Of a stretch of 64,000 nucleotides of DNA, positions 56,601 to 63,582 are shown piece by piece (the first letter of the stretch is position 1; each line of letters starts with the position of its first letter). The position numbers and the translations under genes were made by a program. This DNA is from Legionella sp. (GTDB lineage Bacteria; Pseudomonadota; Gammaproteobacteria; Legionellales; Legionellaceae), in NCBI GenBank assembly GCA_031291095.1, contig JARLJR010000053.1:1-64000 (forward strand). Direction: 5' to 3'. The notes below the pieces were generated by a model that had not been told where the DNA came from, did no database searches, and saw only the letters and a program-made list of their open reading frames with translations.

Positions 56601-56974
56601 TTATCTTCACCAATTAGGGGCAGGTATTGTTCATTAGTAATAACCATTTTCGGCTGAGCATCATTTAATAACTCTATCAATCGGCCTTGTGGCGCCAAGG
56701 CATCTAAGGGTAAATAGGCAGCCCCTAGTTTCACTATCGCCAACACACAGACAATAAAATCGATTCCGGGTTCTAATAAGATTCCCACAAATTCACCTGC
56801 ATACACCTGGTGTTTTTTTAAGCAATTTGCGAGCTGATTCGCCTTTTCATTGAGGGAATTATAGCTAAGTTGTTTGTCGCGTTCACTAATTGCCGGGTAC
56901 TGCGGCACGAGCTGTACCTGTGATTCAAATAGTTCGATTATATTATGTTTATAAGCGGTCTTAAGGTTTCTCAT
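50684..56974 (-). CDS. A-PCP-KS-AT-KR-ACP hybrid nonribosomal peptide/polyketide synthase
   Basis: 2096 residues. Adenylation domain first (about 1-520; MMYTSGSTGRPKGVIV, NGYGPTEATAY, LYKTGDRVR, LVGKVDKSKL), with no condensation domain before it; peptidyl carrier (LGACSLL, Ser559); ketosynthase (about 611-1040; NTSCSTGL, Cys783); acyltransferase (about 1128-1440; GHSIGEY Ser1221, HAFH malonyl-type); ketoreductase (about 1740-1910; TGGMGGIAL, IDYCAANASLDAF); acyl carrier protein (LGGYSLKAL, Ser2053). There is no terminal thioesterase, reductase or condensation domain. A hand-aligned specificity code is approximately D-A-F-G-V-G-G-A-Y-K, which I cannot assign. It most likely receives a beta-hydroxyacyl chain from the condensation domain at the end of the 35586 synthase, then adds malonate. 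Confidence 0.93.
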   Translation of the reverse strand: MRNLKTAYKHNIIELFESQVQLVPQYPAISERDKQLSYNSLNEKANQLANCLKKHQVYAGEFVGILLEPGIDFIVCVLAIVKLGAAYLPLDALAPQGRLIELLNDAQPKMVITNEQYLPLIGEDKAAVHLIKNLNMESISFSRENLAIPIAADAPLYMMYTSGSTGRPKGVIVPHQAVVNLVREQNDFRLCAGDVIAQFSNLAFDASPFEVWSALLNGANLAIVPYAIRTEPAQLKPFFAENQVRYLCLPTGFFHQLIKSAATTLDDIRVIVFGGEQVNVGLLKKFLAYRKERALAIELINGYGPTEATAYACRHRIDEHSLRSDDLLSSIGTPINNVKMYVLNEDKQPVTEGELYVSGINLALGYHNAPTQNDEKFIANPFCQTEPFQRLYKTGDRVRQLASGEYLFLERFDDQVKIGGFRIHLNEIETQLMRFPGISLAAVNVELGGGSHKMLTAYIILSTQETVVSADEIRNFLSEVLPPYMLPAKYVMVDELPLTLVGKVDKSKLDSLPHTDLSFHIDTSSSSMIEEAIKKIWQHLLNRKVIDVHKNLFELGACSLLIAEACSKINKELQSELQVADIFSHPTIYKLSCYLEGQIEVPTVKTIKAVVSNEVAIVGMACRFPGANSLQEYWDNLCTGKESLQRFDKEQLPNQASSTAEKHVVPVRGILKGIEQFDANFFGFNPGDAQIADPQQRVFLECAWEALEHAAIAPEKLEAQSISVFAGMTDSTYLQENLLKSTWFNKEHDLLQQRIATSASMLSTQVSYRLNLKGRSINVNTSCSTGLATVDHACQDLILGYSDIALAGAASIVVPQTDAYVYQHGGIVSPDGHCRPFSDAANGTVFSNGVGVVILKRLADALADGDTIYAVIKGRGVNNDGSDKLGFTAPSTSGQMSCIREALGQAQIKADDVGYLEAHGTATALGDVVEIGALSAVYREQTERKQFCFLGSVKGNIGHTDVTSGIAGLIKTALCLHHRQIPPMCGFRKPNPDLFLQDSPFVINTQLQNWDVMGQRRYAGVSSFGIGGTNIHMVLSEYSQEPSSVVVNKEQLFILSAKTKRALQQNTEKLLHYLTGEAPAINLADVAYTLQKGREDFSWRRFAVGKTVEELIHSLTQNPTAQYHEHSPNVVFMFPGQGTQYHFMAMELMEKVPFFALLVEQGVNLAKNYINCNLLELIRTPDDPRLNQTQYAQPILFIIEYALAQLLMSYGVKPDVLIGHSIGEYVAACLAGVFSFEDAIIIVCERGLLMASAERGDMLAIECGAEEFTAYQQLIPIELALHNASNHCVASGSAAEISALTQHLSSVGKRYQKLQVSHAFHSRFMESVERPFKEMLTNISLSAPTIPIISNVTGTWLSMEEATDPDYWYRHMRQTVKFCGGLHTALADARSFFIEVGPGRSLSTFLKEVAGSQVQGISITQVLTHYSAQPRDYQQLMSALGALWQQGIHIDWNSIHANKKRQRIPLPTYTFQRQRYWVEPDNVMHGAAGNQQIYVPAWSHQPAYLESLALNINEVAAHTWIIVYDRQGFAAQIVDFLGAHGVTPIAVEFAKEYVAHSSSHFSINAAEKNHYETLFKTLKNRVQRPIIIHLSSCDNDSVTVLRNDEVEQQLALSFHSLLYLTQAYLQHIGEQIPLQCALITRGTQQVLGTETMVPANASLIGACRAVMHEHPALTYRVFDLLPDELAADSPLLVNELVHTCMQGQWERHRPIIVYRHGFRWELTYTESKSSVAKNRFKDDGVYLVTGGMGGIALSLCEAIAKSVARPTFILLSRSPVIAPLTWAAILHDSQHPLSVKAGRLHQLQDLGARLFCHQADVSQEAPLCEAIAYYKQQLGRIDGVIHAAGIAGGGLVQLKTKAKADAVLEPKLQGTYNLARALQGVTLDFVVLTSSLAAITGEKGQIDYCAANASLDAFASSKLFSTRFMLSLNWNSWRELGMTVETQRPHDVHYLGRGNDISPQEGQQLFLQAMERSHAQVIISNYEPERYSMMLLQPSVQTPMAQPKMTRHDWNVSSNYEVPANEVETQLAQLWQDNLGIEEVGIHDDFFALGGYSLKALGLIEKINKTFVVSVSIHHLYTAPTIRQLAQLIQTNQDCR

Positions 56975-57313
56975 TGAACTAACCCTTTATCTATTTAATC
57001 TAAAAAACGCAAAAAAACATGCCAATCCTGATGCCGAGAAATCCGGAATCCCCTAGTATAAATGATTTAAAATTAAACAGCCATAAGACACTTAATATTT
57101 TCTTAAGGTTCGTACCAATAATAACCATAATGGAGGAGTAAGACCCATTGCATTAAGTCAAGACGTCATCCCGAACGTAGTCACTATGTTCGGGATGACG
57201 TTTTTTCTTTTTAGGGTGTAACACCGCATTCGTACTACATCATCCTTTAGAATAGTTTAAAAGATGACTTCATTCAGCTAATATATGATAATCTTCTCTT
57301 AGCTAAGACGATT
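56975..57313. promoter_or_regulatory. 339-bp divergent region with PmrA-like box
   Basis: CTTAATATTTTCTTAAG lies at 57091-57107 on the plus strand, with an exact CTTAATATT match and an ATAATA box 10 bases later (57118-57123), pointing toward coq7. On the minus strand a TATACT box (57060-57055) could serve the synthase gene, giving a leader of about 75 bases. A condensed palindromic repeat is at 57163-57201. No ORF of note. Confidence 0.45.
57163..57201. repeat. Condensed copy of the dispersed palindrome
   Basis: ACGTCATCCCGAACGTAG (57163-57180) pairs with 57184-57201 (one G-T pair) around a 3-base loop, followed by TTTTTT. It is the perfect-arm subtype lacking its usual inner segment, so it looks like a deletion derivative and would be a compact rightward terminator. 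Confidence 0.8.
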
Positions 57314-57955
57314 ATGCGCACAATAAGCTTTCTTGATGCCGTTATATCTGAAGTAGACAACGCGCTACGTACAGTATTACCCCCTAACAAACGAGTCAGT
57401 ACTCGACGTTCTCCAGCAGTGGAAATCGAAGATAATCCCCTAAGCTTGCGAGAAAAAAAACATGTTGCCGGCTTAATGCGAGTTAATCATGCCGGAGAGG
57501 TCTGTGCCCAGGCCCTTTATCAAGGGCAAGCCTTAACCGCCCAATTGACGCACATCAAACAACAAATGAGCGATGCAGCCGCCGAAGAGGTGGATCACCT
57601 CGCCTGGTGTGAAGAGCGCCTATATGAATTAGGCTCTAAACCCAGCCGTCTTAATCCAATATGGTACAGTGGCTCCATTTTGCTCGGTGCCCTGGCGGGA
57701 TTTGCCGGAGACAAGGTCAGTCTAGGTTTTGTTGCAGAAACCGAGCGCCAGGTGACCGCACATTTAAAACATCATTTGCAAAAGTTGCCGGCACAAGATA
57801 AAAAATCGCAAGCCATACTAAAGCAAATGCAAACCGATGAAGAGCAGCACGCAACAGCGGCAATAGAGTCTGGAGGTATTGAGCTTCCCACGCCAATTAA
57901 ACAGATAATGAGTCTGGTATCTAAGTTGATGACGCATAGCAGCTACCATATATAA
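57314..57955 (+). CDS. coq7: Demethoxyubiquinone hydroxylase Coq7
   Basis: 213 residues of the di-iron ferritin-like family: LMRVNHAGEVCAQALYQGQA (first iron Glu), EEVDHLAWCEERLYELG (second ExxH), and the second half with AETERQVTAHLKHHL and TDEEQHATAAIE (ExxH). It carries out a late hydroxylation in ubiquinone synthesis (the UbiF step of E. coli) at the membrane. The start is preceded by only a weak ribosome binding site. Together with ubiD and fre at the other end of the window it serves the quinone pathway, but they are not linked here. Confidence 0.95.
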   Translation: MRTISFLDAVISEVDNALRTVLPPNKRVSTRRSPAVEIEDNPLSLREKKHVAGLMRVNHAGEVCAQALYQGQALTAQLTHIKQQMSDAAAEEVDHLAWCEERLYELGSKPSRLNPIWYSGSILLGALAGFAGDKVSLGFVAETERQVTAHLKHHLQKLPAQDKKSQAILKQMQTDEEQHATAAIESGGIELPTPIKQIMSLVSKLMTHSSYHI

Positions 57956-57986
57956 CCGCATCAAAAAGACAGGAGTGTCATTGTAT

Positions 57987-58976
57987 ATGGACCATACCAC
58001 CGTGCTTACACTCGTCGTAATTTTTGTTGCGTTTTGCTTTGACTTTATCAATGGCTTTCATGATGCAGCAAACTCGATAGCAACTATTGTGACGACCAAA
58101 GTGCTTAGCCCTCGGCAAGCCGTTGTCTGGGCCGCATTTTTTAACTTTATTGCCTTCTTAGTCTTTAATTTAACGGTGGCGAAAACCATTGGCCAAGAGC
58201 TGATTGATCCTCAGATTATTGATTCACATGTGATTTTAGCTGCCTTATTGGGCGCTATATTTTGGAATTTAGTCACCTGGTATTATGGCCTACCCTCAAG
58301 CTCATCCCATGCACTTATCGGTGGGCTGGCAGGAGCCGCCATTGCCAAAAGCGGTTTTACTTCGTTGAAAATAGCGGGATTTACTAAGGTCATCGCGGGT
58401 ATTTTTATTTCCCCAGCCTTAGGTTTAATACTAGGCCTGCTCATTACTTATAGCTTGAAAAAAATTTTCCCACGCCGCCGCAAAATGGGTTTGAAACGGC
58501 TGTTTAACGGAGCCCAGCTATGTACTTCAGCCTTGCTCAGTTTGACGCACGGTAGTAATGACGCCCAAAAAACTATGGGCATTATTGCTGTATTATTATT
58601 TTCAAGCGCTTGGCTTGAAGGTCCTTTTTATGTTCCCCTGTGGGTAGTCATTTCATGCCAGGCCGTAATTAGCCTGGGCACCTTGTTTGGGGGATGGCGC
58701 ATTGTCCATACTATGGGTACTAAAATTACCCGTCTTAATGCGATGAGAGGCTGTGCTGCGGAGAGTGGGGCGGCAGTTTCCTTATTTATCGCCACTCATT
58801 TTGGGGTGCCTGTTTCCACAACACATACCGTAACCGGAGCCATAACCGGTGTGGGCCTAACTCGAGGTTTCAAGGGCGCTCATTGGAACGTGATACGTCG
58901 AATTTTCTTTTCTTGGTTATTGACTATTCCTGCCGCGGGGTTGGTTGCTGCTGTGTTGATATTGCAAGGAATTTAA
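57987..58976 (+). CDS. PiT-family inorganic phosphate transporter
   Basis: 330 residues from ATG 57987. An AGGAG at 57971-57975 is ideally spaced for a TTG at 57981, which is an alternative start. About ten membrane helices; the two family repeats are visible as DFINGFHDAANSIATIV near the N-terminus and LTHGSNDAQKTMGI in the second half, plus GLPSSSSHALIGGL and GVPVSTTHTVTGAITG. It imports phosphate (or metal phosphate) with a proton or sodium. The DUF47 regulator that often accompanies this type is absent. Only 31 bp separate it from coq7, so it may be co-transcribed. Confidence 0.93.
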   Translation: MDHTTVLTLVVIFVAFCFDFINGFHDAANSIATIVTTKVLSPRQAVVWAAFFNFIAFLVFNLTVAKTIGQELIDPQIIDSHVILAALLGAIFWNLVTWYYGLPSSSSHALIGGLAGAAIAKSGFTSLKIAGFTKVIAGIFISPALGLILGLLITYSLKKIFPRRRKMGLKRLFNGAQLCTSALLSLTHGSNDAQKTMGIIAVLLFSSAWLEGPFYVPLWVVISCQAVISLGTLFGGWRIVHTMGTKITRLNAMRGCAAESGAAVSLFIATHFGVPVSTTHTVTGAITGVGLTRGFKGAHWNVIRRIFFSWLLTIPAAGLVAAVLILQGI

Positions 58977-59260
58977 GGGTTAAGCGGCTCGTAAACAGGA
59001 GCGTAAACGCTTCTAGTTCATTCTAAATTTTGTTTGGCTTATAGCCGCCCGAATGACACTAAAATGAGTGGCTCCCCGCTCAAGGGTAATTAAAAATCCT
59101 TCGCCATAACCGCCCTCAAAATAACGTGTTTTTTAAAATTCCTTTCTTTTTTGCCGATTACGCTATACTTAAAAAAAGCGATTTAATACGCATAAATTAT
59201 TTTATGTTGATTAAACCAACAGCGCTCATGGATTTTTTTCGTATGAGGCAAGGATCACAA

Positions 59261-61339
59261 ATGTCTAAGCCCCTTAATATAAATAAATTTACAAAAACAC
59301 CGCCGTTAACATTAAGTGAACAACGAGAAATTGATAAAAAAATAGCGTTTAAAACGTCTCTCTCTTTTCATAGTATGGTTAAACTTGGTGCCTTTGCCAA
59401 TATAATAGGAGCCTTCCTGTATGTTCTCGCGCTGTATAATTCCACTGAGTCGCGATTAAGTATCTATTGGTACTTAACTCTAGTCGCTGCAAATTTACTC
59501 AATGTCATGTGGGGACTTCGTTTTGAATACAGTCATATTACTCCCACTGAAATCCGTAAATGCCGCAAAGGATTCCTCTATTTGCTCATAGCAATCTGTT
59601 TGATCTGGGGTAGTATAGGCATCTTATTTATGGATGGCCCCCAACAACAACTCACTACGATTATCTTTTTGTCCGCCGTCTTAATTTGCTTTGTGTTCTC
59701 AACGGCAATGGATTTGACTATGGGGCTTTTCAGTATTGTCTGCTTACTAGCCCCCACGATTCTTTATCATCTGGCAATAGCTCCAGGTATTGCAGACAGT
59801 CATCATATTAATATGCCCATTACCGCCGCCTTTTTGATACTGGGTCTATTCATGACCATTGCCTGCTTTATTGGAAATAAAATCATTCGCCAAGTCGTTC
59901 GTCTGGGTTATGAAAATGAATTATTGATGGAAAAATTGGCCAGCATGAACGCCTTTCTGGAACAGCGAGTAAAAGAACGGACCGAGGAACTAGAAACTTC
60001 ATTAAAATTAGTCACGTACCAGGCAACCCATGATTTGTTAACCGAATTGCCTAATGAACGCTTACTCTATGAGCAAATACATCTCGCTACTGAAAATGCC
60101 ATAAGCAATCATTATAGTTTTGCGATCGCCTGCTTTTCCCTTAATGGAATGGTAAAAATTAATGACAGTATTGGCCATCAAGCTGCCGCGACCATTATTC
60201 ATCGCATTGCCCAACGATTTGCACTGCTATTTGGCAAAAATAACCAATATTTCATTTCATTACTACGCCAAGATGTCTTTGTAATCTTAATCGATGCGAT
60301 TTCCGATGAACTGGATATAAGCACCAGCGTGCAAGATTTTTTTGCGGTAATCAAAGATCCCGTGTATGTTGCCAAACAAGAATTGAAATTAACCGCGAGC
60401 ATTGGCGTGAGTATCTTTCCCCTCAATGGCCGTGATGCAGACACATTGATCACCAATGCCGAAGCAGCTCGCGTATTAGCCGCCCAAAGCGGAGGGAATA
60501 GTGTGCGTATTTACAGCACCATGATTAATGCAAATGCCACCAGACAACTCAATATAGAAAATCAACTCTATCGTGCGATTGAGAAAAATGAATTAACCTT
60601 AAACTATCAGCCTTTTATTGACTTGGAGACCGGAACCATCTGCGGTGCTGAAGCCTTACTGCGGTGGAAGAACCCAATATTAGGCAAAGTCTCGCCGGTA
60701 GAATTTATCCCCATTGCGGAAATGAATAATATGATCATACCCATTGGCGAGTGGGTATTGCGTTCTGCCTGTCTTCAATTAAAAAAATGGCACAAGAGCG
60801 GTTTTAAAAACTTCAAAATGTCGGTTAACTTATCGGCAAGACAATTAGCTCAGCAGAATCTCGTCGAGTGCATTGCAGAAATATTAGCCACTCAAGACTT
60901 AGATCCAAAATATCTGGAATTAGAATTAACCGAATCAGAAGCCTTTAAAAATGAGGCGATACCCATTGTTAATAAATTCAGAGAGATGGGTATTTCCTTG
61001 GCTATTGATGACTTTGGCACAGGCTATTCTGAATTTAGCAATCTGAAACTGTTTAAAGTAGATCAGATTAAAATTGATAGATCCTTTATTCAAGATATTG
61101 ATGTCAGCGTCGACAGCCGTAATATCGTGTGCAACACCATAGCCTTAGCCAACAGTATGGAAATTAAATGCCTGGCCGAGGGAGTGGAAACCATGGACCA
61201 AGTGACGTTTTTGAAAGAAAACGGCTGCCATATCATGCAAGGATTTTATTTCAGTGAGCCCCTAGAGGCTAAAGAATTTTATAAGCTATTAAAAAAATAC
61301 TCGAAAACAGTTCATGTAAAGCTGGCTAATGCTAAATGA
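59261..61339 (+). CDS. Membrane EAL-domain c-di-GMP phosphodiesterase with degenerate GGDEF
   Basis: 692 residues from ATG 59261 (AAGGA seven bases upstream); the frame is open 45 codons further but that part has no matching site. About six membrane helices (roughly 40-205), a short coiled coil (MEKLASMNAFLEQRVKERTE), then a GGDEF-fold domain (about 240-410) in which the signature is RQDVF (336-340), so cyclase activity is unlikely. The EAL domain (about 425-675) keeps GAEALLRW (Glu464), NLSARQL, ELTES, DDFGTGYSEFSNLK and KIDRSFI, so it should hydrolyse c-di-GMP. The degenerate domain may bind GTP as a regulator. Context gives no clue to the signal sensed. Confidence 0.9.
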   Translation: MSKPLNINKFTKTPPLTLSEQREIDKKIAFKTSLSFHSMVKLGAFANIIGAFLYVLALYNSTESRLSIYWYLTLVAANLLNVMWGLRFEYSHITPTEIRKCRKGFLYLLIAICLIWGSIGILFMDGPQQQLTTIIFLSAVLICFVFSTAMDLTMGLFSIVCLLAPTILYHLAIAPGIADSHHINMPITAAFLILGLFMTIACFIGNKIIRQVVRLGYENELLMEKLASMNAFLEQRVKERTEELETSLKLVTYQATHDLLTELPNERLLYEQIHLATENAISNHYSFAIACFSLNGMVKINDSIGHQAAATIIHRIAQRFALLFGKNNQYFISLLRQDVFVILIDAISDELDISTSVQDFFAVIKDPVYVAKQELKLTASIGVSIFPLNGRDADTLITNAEAARVLAAQSGGNSVRIYSTMINANATRQLNIENQLYRAIEKNELTLNYQPFIDLETGTICGAEALLRWKNPILGKVSPVEFIPIAEMNNMIIPIGEWVLRSACLQLKKWHKSGFKNFKMSVNLSARQLAQQNLVECIAEILATQDLDPKYLELELTESEAFKNEAIPIVNKFREMGISLAIDDFGTGYSEFSNLKLFKVDQIKIDRSFIQDIDVSVDSRNIVCNTIALANSMEIKCLAEGVETMDQVTFLKENGCHIMQGFYFSEPLEAKEFYKLLKKYSKTVHVKLANAK

Positions 61340-61403
61340 ATTGTAGGTTGGGCCCCTGTGCTATACACCCTGGCCCAATGGCACTACCTGCAATACCAAA
61401 TAT

Positions 61404-62540
61404 TTATTTCTGCTTATAGCCTGGCATGCCTAGAATATTTTCCTCGTCGACTCGGTCAAGATTGGGTAGGTTCAACACGCTAGAATGTCCTTGTGGATTT
61501 AACCAAGTTAAAAGATGTTGTGCCTGATGCCTCATGTATTGTCCGCTTCGAGGCCATTGCTCGATGGCGTAAATATTATTTTTTCCTTGTACCTTAGCTA
61601 ACTCCTGAATAATTCCATCCAGAGGATGTTTTTTTAAAATCCCCATGACCATTTTATCGATAAGCTGCATTCCAGCGCGATAACTCACCGCACCCAACAC
61701 GCTTACAAATAGCGCCAAAAAATTATGGGTATCAAATTCAGAAACAGATAAGAATTTACCGCTGTTTTCAATCAATTTATTGAGCACATAAAAAAAACTA
61801 AGTGGAATTATCTCTTGACCATAAAATACGATACCCAGCGCATTTAAAGCACAGGCGAGCAACATAAACCGCAAGAAATCATCAATGACACATTCCATGC
61901 CTCGGCGCATATAATAATTTCCTTGCGACCATAAATCATTGTTACACGCTTTGAGCTTAACACGATAAATAGTGCCTAGATGATCATTAAAGGTATTAAC
62001 TAAATTTGGATTAGTTAGGTAAGTAAAATAGCGCGCCTGGAAATCCTGAGCGTAACGTGCTCTATCTTCCTGCTCAATATATTGGGCATAACCTGGGTTT
62101 TCAAAGGTTACGACTACATAGGTTTTGCCTTTCTCTTTAAGTAATTCATAACCAACAAGCCCTGCTAAAACTCCACCCAAAGAATAGCCAGTTAAATACA
62201 GTTGATTCTGCGATTGGGTACGGATAAATTCGCACAATCGTATGAACACCCCGCGTTGATTACGTGCCTCCTCCACCAGCTGTTTGGCTGAGGTCAGGGT
62301 ATTCGGTTTGCTTCCCCAAAGCATAGGAATAATCGTTTTAATATTGGACATGAGATTGGTTAGCGTACTTGCATCTGGACCACGAAATGCAATAACCATT
62401 TCATTTTTATTATTCTGGTAAACAGCAACCCCTAACCCATCGGCACTACTCCAAAAAACGCGTTGCCAATCCCCTAGTTTTATCTCTTTTTTGTAATATA
62501 CCTGTTTACTAAGCATTGCGAGTTGCAAATGATCAAGCAT
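61404..62540 (-). CDS. Lipase-like alpha/beta hydrolase, class 3 lipase fold
   Basis: 378 residues. The N-terminal half resembles class 3 lipases: NEMVIAFRGPDAST (oxyanion region), the nucleophile elbow LTGYSLGGVLAG (Ser120), then VTFENPGYAQYI. A likely catalytic His lies in FNDHLGTIYRV. The middle (about 220-300) is hydrophobic with two possible membrane segments (FMLLACALNALGIVFYG), unusual for the family and suggesting membrane association. The end is soluble (QAQHLLTWLNPQGHSSVLN) with another His. No signal peptide. It may be a phospholipase; Legionella has many, but I cannot place this one. Confidence 0.75.
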   Translation of the reverse strand: MLDHLQLAMLSKQVYYKKEIKLGDWQRVFWSSADGLGVAVYQNNKNEMVIAFRGPDASTLTNLMSNIKTIIPMLWGSKPNTLTSAKQLVEEARNQRGVFIRLCEFIRTQSQNQLYLTGYSLGGVLAGLVGYELLKEKGKTYVVVTFENPGYAQYIEQEDRARYAQDFQARYFTYLTNPNLVNTFNDHLGTIYRVKLKACNNDLWSQGNYYMRRGMECVIDDFLRFMLLACALNALGIVFYGQEIIPLSFFYVLNKLIENSGKFLSVSEFDTHNFLALFVSVLGAVSYRAGMQLIDKMVMGILKKHPLDGIIQELAKVQGKNNIYAIEQWPRSGQYMRHQAQHLLTWLNPQGHSSVLNLPNLDRVDEENILGMPGYKQK

Positions 62541-62646
62541 GTAAAACCTTAGCGTAACTGCATTTTCATTTTTTGCGCAGAGTATAAGCGTGCATGCGCT
62601 AGATGTCTATTATTTGATAGGACCGTTCTTTCATAAAGCAGATAGG

Positions 62647-62753
62647 CGTCATCCCGAACGCAGTGAGGGATCTCCTGAATGTGGCATAAATGCCATGCAT
62701 ACTATCGTACCACATTCAAAAGATCCTTCGTCGTAAACTCCTCAGGATGACGT
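62647..62753. repeat. Dispersed palindromic repeat upstream of the lipase-like gene
   Basis: The left arm (CGTCATCCCGAACGCAGTGA, then GGATCTCCTGAATGTGG) and right arm (CCACATTCAAAAGATCC, TTCGTCG, then CTCAGGATGACG) form an imperfect palindrome of the GTCATCC family, using both arm types seen in the 139-bp array. Confidence 0.8.
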
Positions 62754-62801
62754 GCCTTTTAACGCACAAGACGACACGTATTATTAATGTTTCATTGTGT
62801 T

Positions 62802-63446
62802 TTAGCTATTAACAGCATGACATCCCTTACTACGCATGCCATAACAAGCCCCTATACAGCTAGAAAGCGCGCCAACGAAGAATAGAATAAACAAAATCCA
62901 ACTAGTCCATGCCGGATATTTAATTGGTTGAGAAGGAGCGGAAACTTGCCCCTTAGTACCCGTAGGATTCGCAGGAGTTGGCGCTACATTCCCATTAGTT
63001 GGGGCCTTAGTAACTGGGTTAGCGTTCGCATTAGAAAGCTCAGACGCAATCAATGCAGAATTAATATTGTCCGCATAAAAACCCACATAATGAATCATAG
63101 GAATTACCAGTACGGTACTTAATATCAGTGCCAGGCACCAGGTGACAAAGCCATAGATTACCCCGCCATGGCAATAACAATGGTGAAAACGTCCCAAATA
63201 ACCCGCAACAAAGCCAGACGCCCCCATAGCGACAATCACACCAATTAACAGTCCGATCACCCCGCCAATGGCAACTACGGCTTCACTTTGGTTCATTTTA
63301 TATGCGCTTAAACCAATTGCAGCCCCAAACAGATTGAGTAAAAATCCGATGCCTAAACCAACCAAGGCCCCAGTAATAACCGCCGTCCAACACATGCCGG
63401 TCATTTTATGACCCTCAACTACATTTACCGAATGATCCGTCATCAT
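62802..63446 (-). CDS. Four-helix membrane protein, unknown function
   Basis: 214 residues with hydrophobic segments at about 20-43, 55-83, 97-118 and 183-205. A Pro/Thr/Asn-rich loop (about 135-180; TKAPTNGNVAPTPANPTG) sits before the last helix and is probably extracytoplasmic. A His/Cys cluster (GRFHHCYCHGG, about 86-96) and Cys pairs near the end (SSCIGACYG, GCHAV) could bind metal. AAGGAT precedes the ATG. The gene follows a 25-codon membrane protein gene by 20 bp. I recognise no family. Confidence 0.72.
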   Translation of the reverse strand: MMTDHSVNVVEGHKMTGMCWTAVITGALVGLGIGFLLNLFGAAIGLSAYKMNQSEAVVAIGGVIGLLIGVIVAMGASGFVAGYLGRFHHCYCHGGVIYGFVTWCLALILSTVLVIPMIHYVGFYADNINSALIASELSNANANPVTKAPTNGNVAPTPANPTGTKGQVSAPSQPIKYPAWTSWILFILFFVGALSSCIGACYGMRSKGCHAVNS

Positions 63447-63466
63447 AATGAATATCCTTATTGTGA

Positions 63467-63544
63467 TTAAAGGTGAGAAACAAGCCAGATTAATATCAAA
63501 ATACTAACAGGAATACCAAGCAACCATCCAATAATATACCCCAT
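63467..63544 (-). CDS. Very small single-helix membrane protein (25 residues)
   Basis: ATG at 63544 to TAA at 63467, 25 codons: a Gly-rich start (MGYIIGWLLGIP) then a hydrophobic run (VSILILIWLV) and SHL. It is preceded by an excellent ribosome binding site, AAAGGAG, eight bases upstream of the ATG, which is the main evidence that it is translated. It lies between the isoaspartyl peptidase gene and the four-helix membrane protein gene on the same strand, 20 bp from the latter, so it may be part of one transcript. It is probably a single-span inner membrane peptide. Confidence 0.6.
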   Translation of the reverse strand: MGYIIGWLLGIPVSILILIWLVSHL

Positions 63545-63582
63545 AGCTATTCTCCTTTTGGTTAAGTGACCTTCTACGTGAC

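Noticed and set aside
59126-59260. 45-residue N-terminal extension of the EAL protein
   Set aside because: No ribosome binding site at the upstream start, while AAGGA precedes ATG 59261.
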